Positions 1 through 6,553 of a DNA stretch of 6,678 bases are shown one piece after another. Source of the stretch: Verrucomicrobiota bacterium (GTDB taxonomy: Bacteria > Verrucomicrobiota > Verrucomicrobiia > Chthoniobacterales > UBA10450). The stretch's first letter is position 1, and every line of letters starts with the position of its first letter. Under the pieces are notes generated by a model. That model was not told where the DNA came from. It made no database searches and worked only from the letters and a program-made list of their open reading frames with translations. The DNA is taken from positions 567 through 7,244 of the forward strand of contig QHQV01000063.1 in assembly GCA_003219945.1 (NCBI GenBank), given 5' to 3'. The position numbers and the translations under genes were made by a program.

Positions 1-146
1 ATTATCTCGGCAAAATTTTCATGCGCGAGGGCAACGTGTCGCAGGCGATAGCACAATTCGAAGAAGCGCTGCGCCTCCATCCTGATTTTCCTGAGGCGGA
101 GCAGAACCTGCGCATTGCCAAAGGCACCAGCGCTCAGCCTCGTTGA
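1..146 (+). CDS. C-terminal end of a TPR-repeat protein (partial, 5' end outside window)
   Basis: The reading frame is open from base 3, ends at TGA 144-146 and gives 47 residues. The visible part is one TPR-type helical pair: YLGKIFMREGN, then SQAIAQFEEALRLHPDFPEAEQNL. It has the usual TPR signature positions (Leu-Gly, Gly, Ala-Ile, Phe, Ala-Leu, Pro). After it comes a short polar tail ending in AKGTSAQPR. Unlike the three larger TPR proteins in the window, it lacks the C-terminal cap (NLAW-LAT ... LAAAYAE ... LALY), so it is either a different architecture or a shorter relative. Whether a membrane glycosyltransferase domain precedes it cannot be seen. It is co-oriented with the next gene, 48 bp away, so the two may be cotranscribed. 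A TPR call is secure; a specific function is not. Confidence 0.8.
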   Translation, partial: YLGKIFMREGNVSQAIAQFEEALRLHPDFPEAEQNLRIAKGTSAQPR

Positions 147-219
147 CGCAAATTACACGAATTGCCACCAATTCGGTAACGTTCAGGCCAAGTCTTGAAT
201 CGATTCGTGTCAGTTCGTC
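146..219. repeat. Degenerate inverted repeat made of four CACGAATT-like units
   Basis: Two direct units, CACGAATT (156-163) and CACCAATT (166-173), start 10 bp apart. Two inverted counterparts, GATTCGTG (202-209) and AGTTCGTC (212-219), also start 10 bp apart. ACACGAATTG (155-164) pairs with CGATTCGTGT (201-210) with one mismatch, and pairing continues imperfectly outward to about 146 and 219. The element fills the gap between the TPR gene fragment and the next gene and overlaps that gene's proposed TTG start at 195. From memory, CACGAATT-type palindromes are dispersed between genes in verrucomicrobial genomes; this was not verified here. It has no T-tract, so it is not a classic intrinsic terminator. 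Confidence 0.55.
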
Positions 220-2462
220 AAGTCCGTATCTCACTCTTGAGACGGGACTGGTTTTGGGCGCTGCTCTTAATTGCTTTCGTTTCCATTGCTTACGCCCAGG
301 TTTTTCGGGCGCACTATATTTGGGATGATGAATCGCATCTGACGCGGAATCCCTGCGTCATCGGTCCGCTCGGGTTGAAGGAAATCTGGACCACTGCGCA
401 GGCGGTCTATTATCCGCTCGTGCTAACCACGTTTTGGACGCTGCACAAATTTATCGGGCTAAATCCGTTCCCATATCACCTTCTCAACGTCTTGTTGCAC
501 GCCGCCTCGGCCGTTCTGCTTTGGCGCATTCTAGAATTACTCAAAATTCGCGGTGCATGGCTTGGGGCCGCACTTTGGGCTTTGCATCCCGTAATGGTGC
601 AATCGGTCGCGTGGATAACTGAACTTAAGAACACGCAGTCTTGCGTGTTTTATCTGCTCTCAATTCTTTTCTTTTTGAAGTGGAAGGATCAAGGAGGGGC
701 GGTCTCCAGACCGCCCCAGCGGCAGACTGGAGGCCGTTCCTTCCTTTTCGCTTTGTCTCTACTTTTTTTTCTCCTCGCGACACTGAGCAAGCCTTCTGTG
801 GTGATGCTGCCGTTCGTGCTCGCGCTCTGCATCTGGTGGATGCGAGGAAAAGCTCGTTGGCGCGATGTGCTGACTCTCACTCCATTTGTTCTGATCTCAG
901 CGCTCGCGAGCGCGTGGACGATTTGGGAACAGAAATTTCACGCACGCGCGATTGGTCCGGATTGGGCCCAAACCTTTCCGGAACGTCTGATTATCGCTGG
1001 TAAAGCCATTTGGTTCTATCTTGGTAAACTGGTGTGGCCGCATCCTTTGATCTTCATCTATCCACGGTGGCAAGTTGATTCTTCGAAAGTTGTTGCATAT
1101 CTCCCGTTGCTGGCAGCACTAGCCGGTCTCGCTCTTTTGTGGTTTATCCGCGCTAAATGGGGCCGTGCTGTGTTCTTTGCCTCCGCTTACTATGTGATCT
1201 CACTATTTCCTGTGCTCGGCTTTTTCAGCGTGTTTTTCTTTCGTTATTCATTTGTCAGCGATCATTTTCAGTATCTGGCCAGCATGGGTCCGCTCGCGTT
1301 GGCCGGAGCAGGGATTGCAATTCTTTTCGGTCGAGTTTGTGGAACGCCGACCGACTTCGTGCCTCACCTGCACGCCGTACTGCCATCGGGCAGCACGATC
1401 CGTATTCCGCGATGGCGATTGGTTTTGAGCGGTGGCCTCTGCGGAATCCTTCTGGTATCGCTGGGCTTTTTGACGTGGCGGCAGACCGCGGAATATCACA
1501 ATCTCTTCTCGTTATACACGGCGACGTTACAAAAAAATCCTAGTTGCTGGATGGCGCATTACAATCTCGGCATCGTTCTGAGCGAGCAGGGAGAAACGAA
1601 TCAGGCGATCGATCATTACAGGCGAGCTGTTGGCCTGCGACCTGATTACGCGGAGGCGCACTACAACTTGGGCCGCCTTTTGGTCGAGCAAGGTCAGCTT
1701 GACGACGCAATTGCTCATTACGAAAGAGCCACTGCGACTGATCCCGCTGATGCAGAAGCACAAAATAATCTCGGTGTTACGCTTTTCGGGATCGGACGTG
1801 CTGATGACGCGATTGCGCATTATCGGAAGGCGCTGGAAATTCGGCCCGACTACGCTGAGGCCTCGTGTAATCTTGCGAACGCACTCATAGCCAAAGGCGA
1901 TTTCGATGGTGCCATCGCCCGGTACAGGGCCTGCCTCGCAGCCATACCCGACCATGAAGAAGCGCGATACAATCTCGCGAGCGCTCTTCTGCGCAAAGGC
2001 CGGGCTGATGAAGCTATCATCCAATATCAAAAAGTCCTCCAGATGCATCCTGAGAGCGCAGACGCTCACGCTAACCTGGGCAGTGCCTGGCTTGCCAAAG
2101 GACACGTTCCAGATGCAATAGAGGAGTACACAAGGGCACTGCAAATTTCCCCCGAGAATTTAGCGGCGCTAAGTAATCTGGCATGGTTGTTGGCAACGTC
2201 AGCCGATCCTTCTTTGCGGAACGGATCGGAGGCTGTGCGGTTGGCTGAGCGCGCCGACTCCGCAAGTTCGAGGAGCGAGACTCACCCGACCATTCTCCGC
2301 ATTCTGGCGGCAGCCTATGCCGAAGCCGGCCAGTTTGCCGCGGCTAAAGAGACCGCTCGGAATGGTTTGCAGGCAGCGAACATGCAAGGCAACACTGCTT
2401 TGGCCGATGCACTACAGAGCGACCTCGCGTTGTACGACTTGGGTTTGCCGTTTCACAAATAA
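195..2462 (+). CDS. TMTC-like multi-pass membrane glycosyltransferase with C-terminal TPR array (divergent subfamily)
   Basis: 755 residues. The N-terminus is basic, with a first membrane helix at about 19-37. The following loop carries YIWDDE (Asp44-Asp45), where GT-C enzymes place their acidic catalytic residue. About ten further hydrophobic segments run to about residue 428. An HPVMVQSVAWITELKN box (131-146) and SDHFQYLASMG (355-365) align with family motifs but replace several residues seen in the two minus-strand paralogues. Six 34-residue TPRs follow (451-654), then a degenerate TPR and the NLAWLLAT ... LAAAYAEAGQF ... LALYDLG tail (661-750). The likely role is sugar transfer from a lipid donor on the periplasmic side, by analogy to TMTC proteins; the substrate is unknown. 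Residues about 167-183 are encoded by an inserted palindromic repeat. TTG 195 is the first possible start after the in-frame TAA at 177. No Shine-Dalgarno is evident, so GTG 207 and TTG 237 remain possible. Confidence 0.85.
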   Translation: MNRFVSVRQVRISLLRRDWFWALLLIAFVSIAYAQVFRAHYIWDDESHLTRNPCVIGPLGLKEIWTTAQAVYYPLVLTTFWTLHKFIGLNPFPYHLLNVLLHAASAVLLWRILELLKIRGAWLGAALWALHPVMVQSVAWITELKNTQSCVFYLLSILFFLKWKDQGGAVSRPPQRQTGGRSFLFALSLLFFLLATLSKPSVVMLPFVLALCIWWMRGKARWRDVLTLTPFVLISALASAWTIWEQKFHARAIGPDWAQTFPERLIIAGKAIWFYLGKLVWPHPLIFIYPRWQVDSSKVVAYLPLLAALAGLALLWFIRAKWGRAVFFASAYYVISLFPVLGFFSVFFFRYSFVSDHFQYLASMGPLALAGAGIAILFGRVCGTPTDFVPHLHAVLPSGSTIRIPRWRLVLSGGLCGILLVSLGFLTWRQTAEYHNLFSLYTATLQKNPSCWMAHYNLGIVLSEQGETNQAIDHYRRAVGLRPDYAEAHYNLGRLLVEQGQLDDAIAHYERATATDPADAEAQNNLGVTLFGIGRADDAIAHYRKALEIRPDYAEASCNLANALIAKGDFDGAIARYRACLAAIPDHEEARYNLASALLRKGRADEAIIQYQKVLQMHPESADAHANLGSAWLAKGHVPDAIEEYTRALQISPENLAALSNLAWLLATSADPSLRNGSEAVRLAERADSASSRSETHPTILRILAAAYAEAGQFAAAKETARNGLQAANMQGNTALADALQSDLALYDLGLPFHK
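691..746. repeat. Palindromic repeat element inserted in frame within the coding sequence
   Basis: GGGGCGGTCT (696-705) and AGACCGCCCC (708-717) form a perfect 10-bp palindrome around a CC loop. A longer imperfect inverted repeat pairs 691-709 with about 727-746, for example GGTCTCCAG (701-709) against CTGGAGGCC (727-735), and AAGGA (691-695) against TCCTT (742-746). It adds roughly 16-18 codons (GGAVSRPPQRQTGGR...) to a loop between two membrane helices and contains no stop in the gene's frame. The look is that of a REP/MITE-like dispersed element. Copies elsewhere in the genome are expected but cannot be checked from this window. Confidence 0.65.
1545..2156 (+). repeat. Six tandem 102-nt (34-residue) TPR units
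   Basis: The coding sequence for residues 451-654 divides without gaps into six units of exactly 34 residues. They start at residues 451, 485, 519, 553, 587 and 621. Each has an N-L-(G/A/S) core in helix A, a turn Gly near position 16, A-I plus Tyr in helix B, and Pro at or next to position 33. The units have diverged in sequence, so this is an old protein-level repeat rather than a recent DNA amplification. Confidence 0.85.
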
Positions 2463-2514
2463 CCCGCGCCGCTGCCGTCCACTGGTTCAGGCGGTCGTCC
2501 GATTTGGGTGAAAC

Positions 2515-2535
2515 GCCTCGGCTACGCCGGCAGGC
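2515..2535. terminator. Weak hairpin between convergent genes (possible bidirectional transcript end)
   Basis: The 86-bp gap between the two convergent stop codons holds one plausible stem: GCCTCGGC (2515-2522), loop TAC, GCCG (2526-2529), a two-base bulge, and AGGC (2532-2535). The stem is GC-rich, but neither strand has a following T-tract, so a standard intrinsic terminator is not supported. The location at a convergent junction is the main argument for the call. Confidence 0.25.
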
Positions 2536-2548
2536 CGAAAAGGAAATT

Positions 2549-4111
2549 CTAGTCGCCGAAAGAGTTTGCCCGAAGCGGTATGGACGCCCGGTACAGCAAG
2601 AGATCTTTCTCGACATTATTCGCGAGCCGTGGCTTGCCCTGCATGTTTGCGATCATTGCCGCCTGTTGAGCCGCCGCGATGCTCTCAGGGAACCGGCCGC
2701 TCTCCGCATAGGCAGCGGCAAGCGTTCGGAGGAATTGGGGTTCTTTACCACCTGAAATCGCAACTGCTTGCTGGGCAAACTCGACTGCTTTGCCGGCATC
2801 GCGGATTTTGCCATCAGAAGATGTCGCCAGAATCCATGCGAGGTTATTGCGAGAGCGTGGATCTTCGGGAGCTAGCGCCAACGCCGTTTCGTAATGCGCG
2901 ATCGCCTCATTGAGGGAACCCTTCCGCAACAATGCGTTACCAAGGCAGGTATGGGCATCCCGATCGTTAGGCTGTAACTGGAGGGTCTTCTCCCAATCAG
3001 CTATTGCCTCGTCGATCTTGCCTTTTGCAAGAAGAAGGTTTCCGCGGTTGTAATAAGCATCTCCATAATTCGGTTCCAAATTTATGGCCTGCTGATAGTG
3101 AACCATCGCCTCATCGGACTCTCCTTTTCGGGCCAGAGCATCGGCCAAATTCATTTCCACAAAAGCCGAACCCACGTTGTAGTGCTTGTTCGTCTTACCA
3201 CGCCTGATCATCGCCGCCGCCTCAAAATGTGAGATGGCCTTGTCCAGTTGACCAGAATCGATGCACAGGTAGCCCAGGTTATTGTGCGCGAAATCATTGT
3301 CGGAAGTGACGGCGAGCGCATGGGTCCAAAGAGTTTCGCCGTCGCGCCAGTAGGACGTTTGAATGAATGCTGTCGCCGCCAGGGCAAAAATGACTAGCGG
3401 CACGGTGACTGCAGCAACTCGCCACGAAAAGCGGCGAGCTTGTATCACATCAGCAACACCCCAGACCACAATCAGAAACAGACCAACATGGGGCAGATAC
3501 GTGTAACGGTCGGCATGACCTTGTTCTCCGACTTGGACGAGCCCAATCACGGGCACGAGCATCAACACATACCAAAGCCACCCCGTGAACAGGTACGGCC
3601 GTTTAGTTCGGAAGACGACTGCTATCACCGTAATTGCAAGTAGCAATCCGGTCGCGAGAGTGACTTGCCAAAGAGCTAGTGTGTCATTTGGGTGAGGGTA
3701 AAATGCTGCGAGACGCATGGGCCACAATGTTTGCCAGATGTAAATCAGGTAGCTGACGACCGCGTTTTCCACCCGCCAAGAGAGAGGCAAGGGCGGGATT
3801 GCGCCGACAGCGCGCTGTTGCACGACAAACGTGACGACGCATGCGCCGGTTGAGAGTGCGAGCAAAGGAAGCTTCTCGAGAATCAAACTACTTACCCCTG
3901 GGGATTGACCGCCGAGTACCAGAGTCGGAGCTTTAAATTTTGTCTTATGACGTGCGGTTCTCCGCAGCGGCCAGTAGTCCAATACGAGAAGAATCACCGG
4001 GGCAGTTACAAGCATTGCTTTGGACATGAGCCCAGCGGCAAACAGGGCACCGACGAGAAGATAACGACCGGTGGATGGCGCGCGTGCATACCGAGCGTAT
4101 GCACTTAACAT
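2549..4111 (-). CDS. C-terminal part of the split TMTC-like protein: membrane helices plus TPR domain
   Basis: 520 residues if started at ATG 4111, which overlaps the TAA of the N-terminal part as TAATG. The same frame is open up to 4369, but that extension lies over the real N-terminal frame and resembles no family sequence. Going in order, it holds hydrophobic helices from about residue 15, LMSKAMLVTAPVILLVLDYW (28-47), a WPMRLAAFYPHP box (130-141), FTGWLWY and LVPVIGL helices, and GHADRYTYLPHVGL (198-211). After YWRDGETLWTHAL come four TPR-like repeats (about 270-418), the second expanded by about 11 residues (GKTNKHYNVGSAFVE). It ends in the NLAWILAT ... LAAAYAESGRF ... LLLYRAS cap. It lacks the Asp-Asp loop and HP box, so alone it should not be a complete enzyme. 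Confidence 0.7.
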   Translation of the reverse strand: MLSAYARYARAPSTGRYLLVGALFAAGLMSKAMLVTAPVILLVLDYWPLRRTARHKTKFKAPTLVLGGQSPGVSSLILEKLPLLALSTGACVVTFVVQQRAVGAIPPLPLSWRVENAVVSYLIYIWQTLWPMRLAAFYPHPNDTLALWQVTLATGLLLAITVIAVVFRTKRPYLFTGWLWYVLMLVPVIGLVQVGEQGHADRYTYLPHVGLFLIVVWGVADVIQARRFSWRVAAVTVPLVIFALAATAFIQTSYWRDGETLWTHALAVTSDNDFAHNNLGYLCIDSGQLDKAISHFEAAAMIRRGKTNKHYNVGSAFVEMNLADALARKGESDEAMVHYQQAINLEPNYGDAYYNRGNLLLAKGKIDEAIADWEKTLQLQPNDRDAHTCLGNALLRKGSLNEAIAHYETALALAPEDPRSRNNLAWILATSSDGKIRDAGKAVEFAQQAVAISGGKEPQFLRTLAAAYAESGRFPESIAAAQQAAMIANMQGKPRLANNVEKDLLLYRASIPLRANSFGD

Positions 4112-4638
4112 TAAAAGAAGAACACCGCACTCAGGGCATCTTTTCGTTCGCTCACCCACGCCACTGATTCGACGTGGAGCGGGTGAACCGCGAACAATGC
4201 CGCGACCAGTGAACTTTTCCACATCGAGCTGGTCATCTGCTGCAACAGTCGAAACAACAGGAGCACGGCAAACGTATGCAAGAGCATGTTCGTGGCGTGA
4301 TGCCCTCCAGCGTTCAAACCATATAGCTGGCAATCCAGCATGTGTGAAATAGTTGTAAACGGATGCCAATTGCGCGCGTGTGGGGTGGTAAAGGCCGCAG
4401 CTATGCCTTTGATCGTTAGACCTGCCTTAATCGCGCTCGCGTCATAGACGTATAGATCATCGTCGAAGTTGACGAAATTGTAGTGAATAGTTTGGCTGAA
4501 CACCGCCAGACTGATTACAGCGAGAGACAGATATATCGCGATGATCTGCACACGACTCGGATCGCTCCGTGGCAATGCAGTTGCGTGATCGGCAGACTGC
4601 AGTTGGTTGTTATTCAGCGTCCGGCGACGAGCTGCCAT
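4111..4638 (-). CDS. N-terminal part of the split TMTC-like protein: catalytic loop and first membrane helices
   Basis: 175 residues ending at TAA 4111-4113. A polar 30-residue N-terminus precedes a first helix (about 31-49). The first loop has YNFVNFDDDLYVYD with three acidic residues (59-61), then NWHPFTTISHMLDCQLYGLNAGGHH (90-114), a helix over about 115-132, and the intact HPLHVESVAWVSERKD box (152-167). Translation ends inside the next helix (LSAVFFF), so the natural protein is cut there. ATG 4638 overlaps the preceding gene's stop by 29 nt and has no clear Shine-Dalgarno. GTG 4551, with GGAG about 11 nt upstream, would trim the polar N-terminus and is a possible alternative. The fragment keeps the putative catalytic loop but lacks the rest of the membrane domain and all TPRs. 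Confidence 0.7.
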   Translation of the reverse strand: MAARRRTLNNNQLQSADHATALPRSDPSRVQIIAIYLSLAVISLAVFSQTIHYNFVNFDDDLYVYDASAIKAGLTIKGIAAAFTTPHARNWHPFTTISHMLDCQLYGLNAGGHHATNMLLHTFAVLLLFRLLQQMTSSMWKSSLVAALFAVHPLHVESVAWVSERKDALSAVFFF

Positions 4639-6526
4639 TTGTTATCGTGGGGTCACGCTGTGGGCTGCCGGATCGATAAAGAGCAATATTGTTTTCGAGT
4701 TCCGCGGCCAAAGCAGGGTTGCGTTGAACAGTTGCTAATTCAGCGCCGCGCTGCGCGGTGTCTACGGCATCGGCAAAGCGTCCAGTCTCTGCGTACGCGG
4801 CGGCAAGCACCCTATAAATCATTGGGATCTTGCCGCCCGAGATACGAAATGCTTTCTCGGCCAACTCGACCGCTTGCGCTCCATTCCGGATTGAGTCTTC
4901 GGGACAAGTTGCGAACACCCACGCAAGATTGCTCGCGGCGTTTCCGTTGTCTGGTTGTGTTGCCAGCGCCTCCCGCCACTGCTCGATAGCTTCTTTTACG
5001 TGCCCCTGTTGAATCAGTACTGTTCCCAGAGTGTTACGCGCCTCCACGTTCGCAGGTTCCAACTCCAAGAATTTGCGATAATGAACCATCGCTTCGGCCA
5101 GTTGTCCTTTTTTCAGCAGAGCCTTCGCGAGATTGTCATGAGCGGGTGCGTTTTCAGGACGCAGATCTATGGCTGCTTGCAGCTTGGAAATTGCGGCGTC
5201 TAATTGTCCTTTGTCCAGGAAAATGATGCCGAGGTTATTCAGGGCGACATCGTTGTTGCTGGTCACAGCGAGCGCATGAGTAAACAGAGTTTCGCTATCT
5301 CGCCAGTAAGACGTTTGTAGCCACGCCCGGCAACTTAAAGCCCCGACTATTAAAACCGCAACGGCGCCCAAAGCTTTCCGTTGAAAACGCCATAAGCGAG
5401 TCAAATCAGTGACTGCCCAGGTCACCGCGATATAAAGACCGATTTGCGGCAAATATGTGTAGCGATCTGCGTGTCCCTGCCATCCTACTTGCAGTAATCC
5501 AATCACTGGCACAAGCATGCCGAGATACCACAACCAACCGGTCACGAAATAAGGCGCTTTCTTTCTTAAGACAAACGCTGCCGCCGTGATTCCGCCAAGA
5601 ACAATCAAGGCTAGACTGATTTCCCATATCGGCAGTCTGTTTTCCGGATGCGGATAGAAAACAGCGAGGCCTGCCGGCCAGAACATTTGCCGGATGTAAA
5701 CAACATAGGTGACGATGGCGTTACTTATTCGTTCCGACACTGGCAACTGCTCAGTCCAACCGATTGCTCCTCGTTGAGCCAGAATCGTCACGATGCTCGA
5801 AACGGCAGAAAGCATAATCAGCGGAATCTTTTCGAGAACGAGGTGTAACACCTGACGTCCGGTATTTGATCTGTGGGCTTCAATTCTCCCGAGCGGCCAA
5901 TAATCGAGAAGTAAAAGAACAAACGGCAGTGTAACCAGCATCGGTTTGGACATCAGCCCGAGTAGGACGACAAGCGCAAGGGTTAAATACCGGCCGATCG
6001 ATGGCGTGCGCGTGTAATGTAAGTACGCGAGCAGAGTGAGCATGAAGAAAAACGCGCTCAGCACGTCTTTGCGTTCCGCGATCCAAGCGACCGACTCCAC
6101 ATGCAACGGATGCACGGCAAAAACGGCGGACACAAACGCGCTGCGCCACAACGCGCCTGTCATTTGCTGAAGCGCAAGAAAGAGAAGGACGACGGCGATA
6201 GCGTGGAGCAGCACATTAGTAAAGTGGTGCCAGCCTGCGCTTAATCCGTACAACTGGCAGTCGAGCATGTGTGTGATTGTCGTCAGCGGATGCCAGTTTT
6301 CGGAATGAATATGAGTGAATGCCCACGCAAGGTTCGCGAGGTTGATGCCGCTGGTGATCGTAGTGTTCTGATACACGTAGCTGGGATCGTCGTAGTTAAC
6401 GAAGTCGTACCGGAGCGTTTGAATAAAAACGGCCCACGTTAGGATGATGAGACTCACGCAAATCCAAGTGGTAACACAACGTATGTCTCGCGTGTGGAGG
6501 GCGGTCGAATGGCTGGTTCGGTTCAC
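4610..6526 (-). CDS. TMTC-like multi-pass membrane glycosyltransferase with C-terminal TPR domain
   Basis: 638 residues from GTG 6526. Helix 1 spans about 20-38. The first loop carries YDFVNYDDPSYVYQN with Asp46-Asp47, at the position of the acidic motif of GT-C enzymes and TMTC proteins. The HPLHVESVAWIAERKD box (139-154) resembles the HP-x-H-x-E ... R-x-D box of TMTCs. About ten to eleven membrane helices end near 403, with WPAGLAVFYPHP (283-294) and ADRYTYLPQIG (353-363) between them. Three canonical TPRs (425-526) and the NLAWVFAT ... LAAAYAETGRF ... IALYRSG cap (533-620) follow. The likely role is inner-membrane, lipid-sugar-dependent glycosylation with a periplasmic TPR domain; the acceptor is unknown. 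It lies 27 bp after the preceding co-oriented gene and overlaps the next by 29 nt, which fits an operon. Bacterial homologues are often just named TPR protein; O-mannosyltransferase activity is inferred. Confidence 0.85.
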   Translation of the reverse strand: MNRTSHSTALHTRDIRCVTTWICVSLIILTWAVFIQTLRYDFVNYDDPSYVYQNTTITSGINLANLAWAFTHIHSENWHPLTTITHMLDCQLYGLSAGWHHFTNVLLHAIAVVLLFLALQQMTGALWRSAFVSAVFAVHPLHVESVAWIAERKDVLSAFFFMLTLLAYLHYTRTPSIGRYLTLALVVLLGLMSKPMLVTLPFVLLLLDYWPLGRIEAHRSNTGRQVLHLVLEKIPLIMLSAVSSIVTILAQRGAIGWTEQLPVSERISNAIVTYVVYIRQMFWPAGLAVFYPHPENRLPIWEISLALIVLGGITAAAFVLRKKAPYFVTGWLWYLGMLVPVIGLLQVGWQGHADRYTYLPQIGLYIAVTWAVTDLTRLWRFQRKALGAVAVLIVGALSCRAWLQTSYWRDSETLFTHALAVTSNNDVALNNLGIIFLDKGQLDAAISKLQAAIDLRPENAPAHDNLAKALLKKGQLAEAMVHYRKFLELEPANVEARNTLGTVLIQQGHVKEAIEQWREALATQPDNGNAASNLAWVFATCPEDSIRNGAQAVELAEKAFRISGGKIPMIYRVLAAAYAETGRFADAVDTAQRGAELATVQRNPALAAELENNIALYRSGSPQRDPTITNGSSSPDAE

Positions 6527-6553
6527 CTGCGATCTAAGTCATTTAACAAGCAG

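Larger units (their letters stand above)
2549..4638 (-). pseudogene. Frame-disrupted TMTC-like membrane glycosyltransferase with TPR domain (whole locus)
   Basis: Read from ATG 4638 to TAG 2549, the locus is 2090 nt and needs one extra base to be a single frame. Adding one T to the T-run at 4113-4116 (minus strand) gives a 696-residue protein that is collinear with the downstream-strand neighbour at 4610-6526. The segment after LSA then has the same residue count in both: VFFFLMLSAYARYA versus FFFMLTLLAYLHYT. Everything on both sides of the break keeps conserved family motifs and the rest of the locus has no stops, so decay is either very recent, a sequencing or assembly indel, or a functional split. 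The halves are described separately. The first 29 nt overlap the end of the preceding gene, which suggests coupled translation. Confidence 0.7.

Noticed and set aside
763..770. T8 homopolymer as a phase-variation switch
   Set aside because: The frame is intact, the tract sits in a Phe/Leu-rich membrane helix where T-runs are common, and no variant evidence is available.
1527..2144. 205-residue open frame on the minus strand opposite the TPR array
   Set aside because: It is antisense to a well-supported TPR coding region; its Cys/Arg/Ser-rich sequence matches no family pattern, and repeat-biased codons explain its length.
4105..4125. Programmed -1 ribosomal frameshift at the split
   Set aside because: The direction fits -1, but the sequence TTC TTC TTT TAA does not form a standard slippery heptamer: both tRNAs would re-pair with a first-position mismatch. 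An indel or reinitiation is simpler.
4112..4369. Upstream extension of the C-terminal frame of the split gene (start at 4369)
   Set aside because: This stretch lies over the conserved N-terminal frame (HPLHVESVAW box), has no membrane character or homology to the paralogue, and is a shadow of the other frame.
4483..4989. 168-residue plus-strand open frame across the junction of the two minus-strand paralogues
   Set aside because: It is antisense to two real genes, rich in Arg/Cys/Ser, without domain features or a ribosome binding site.
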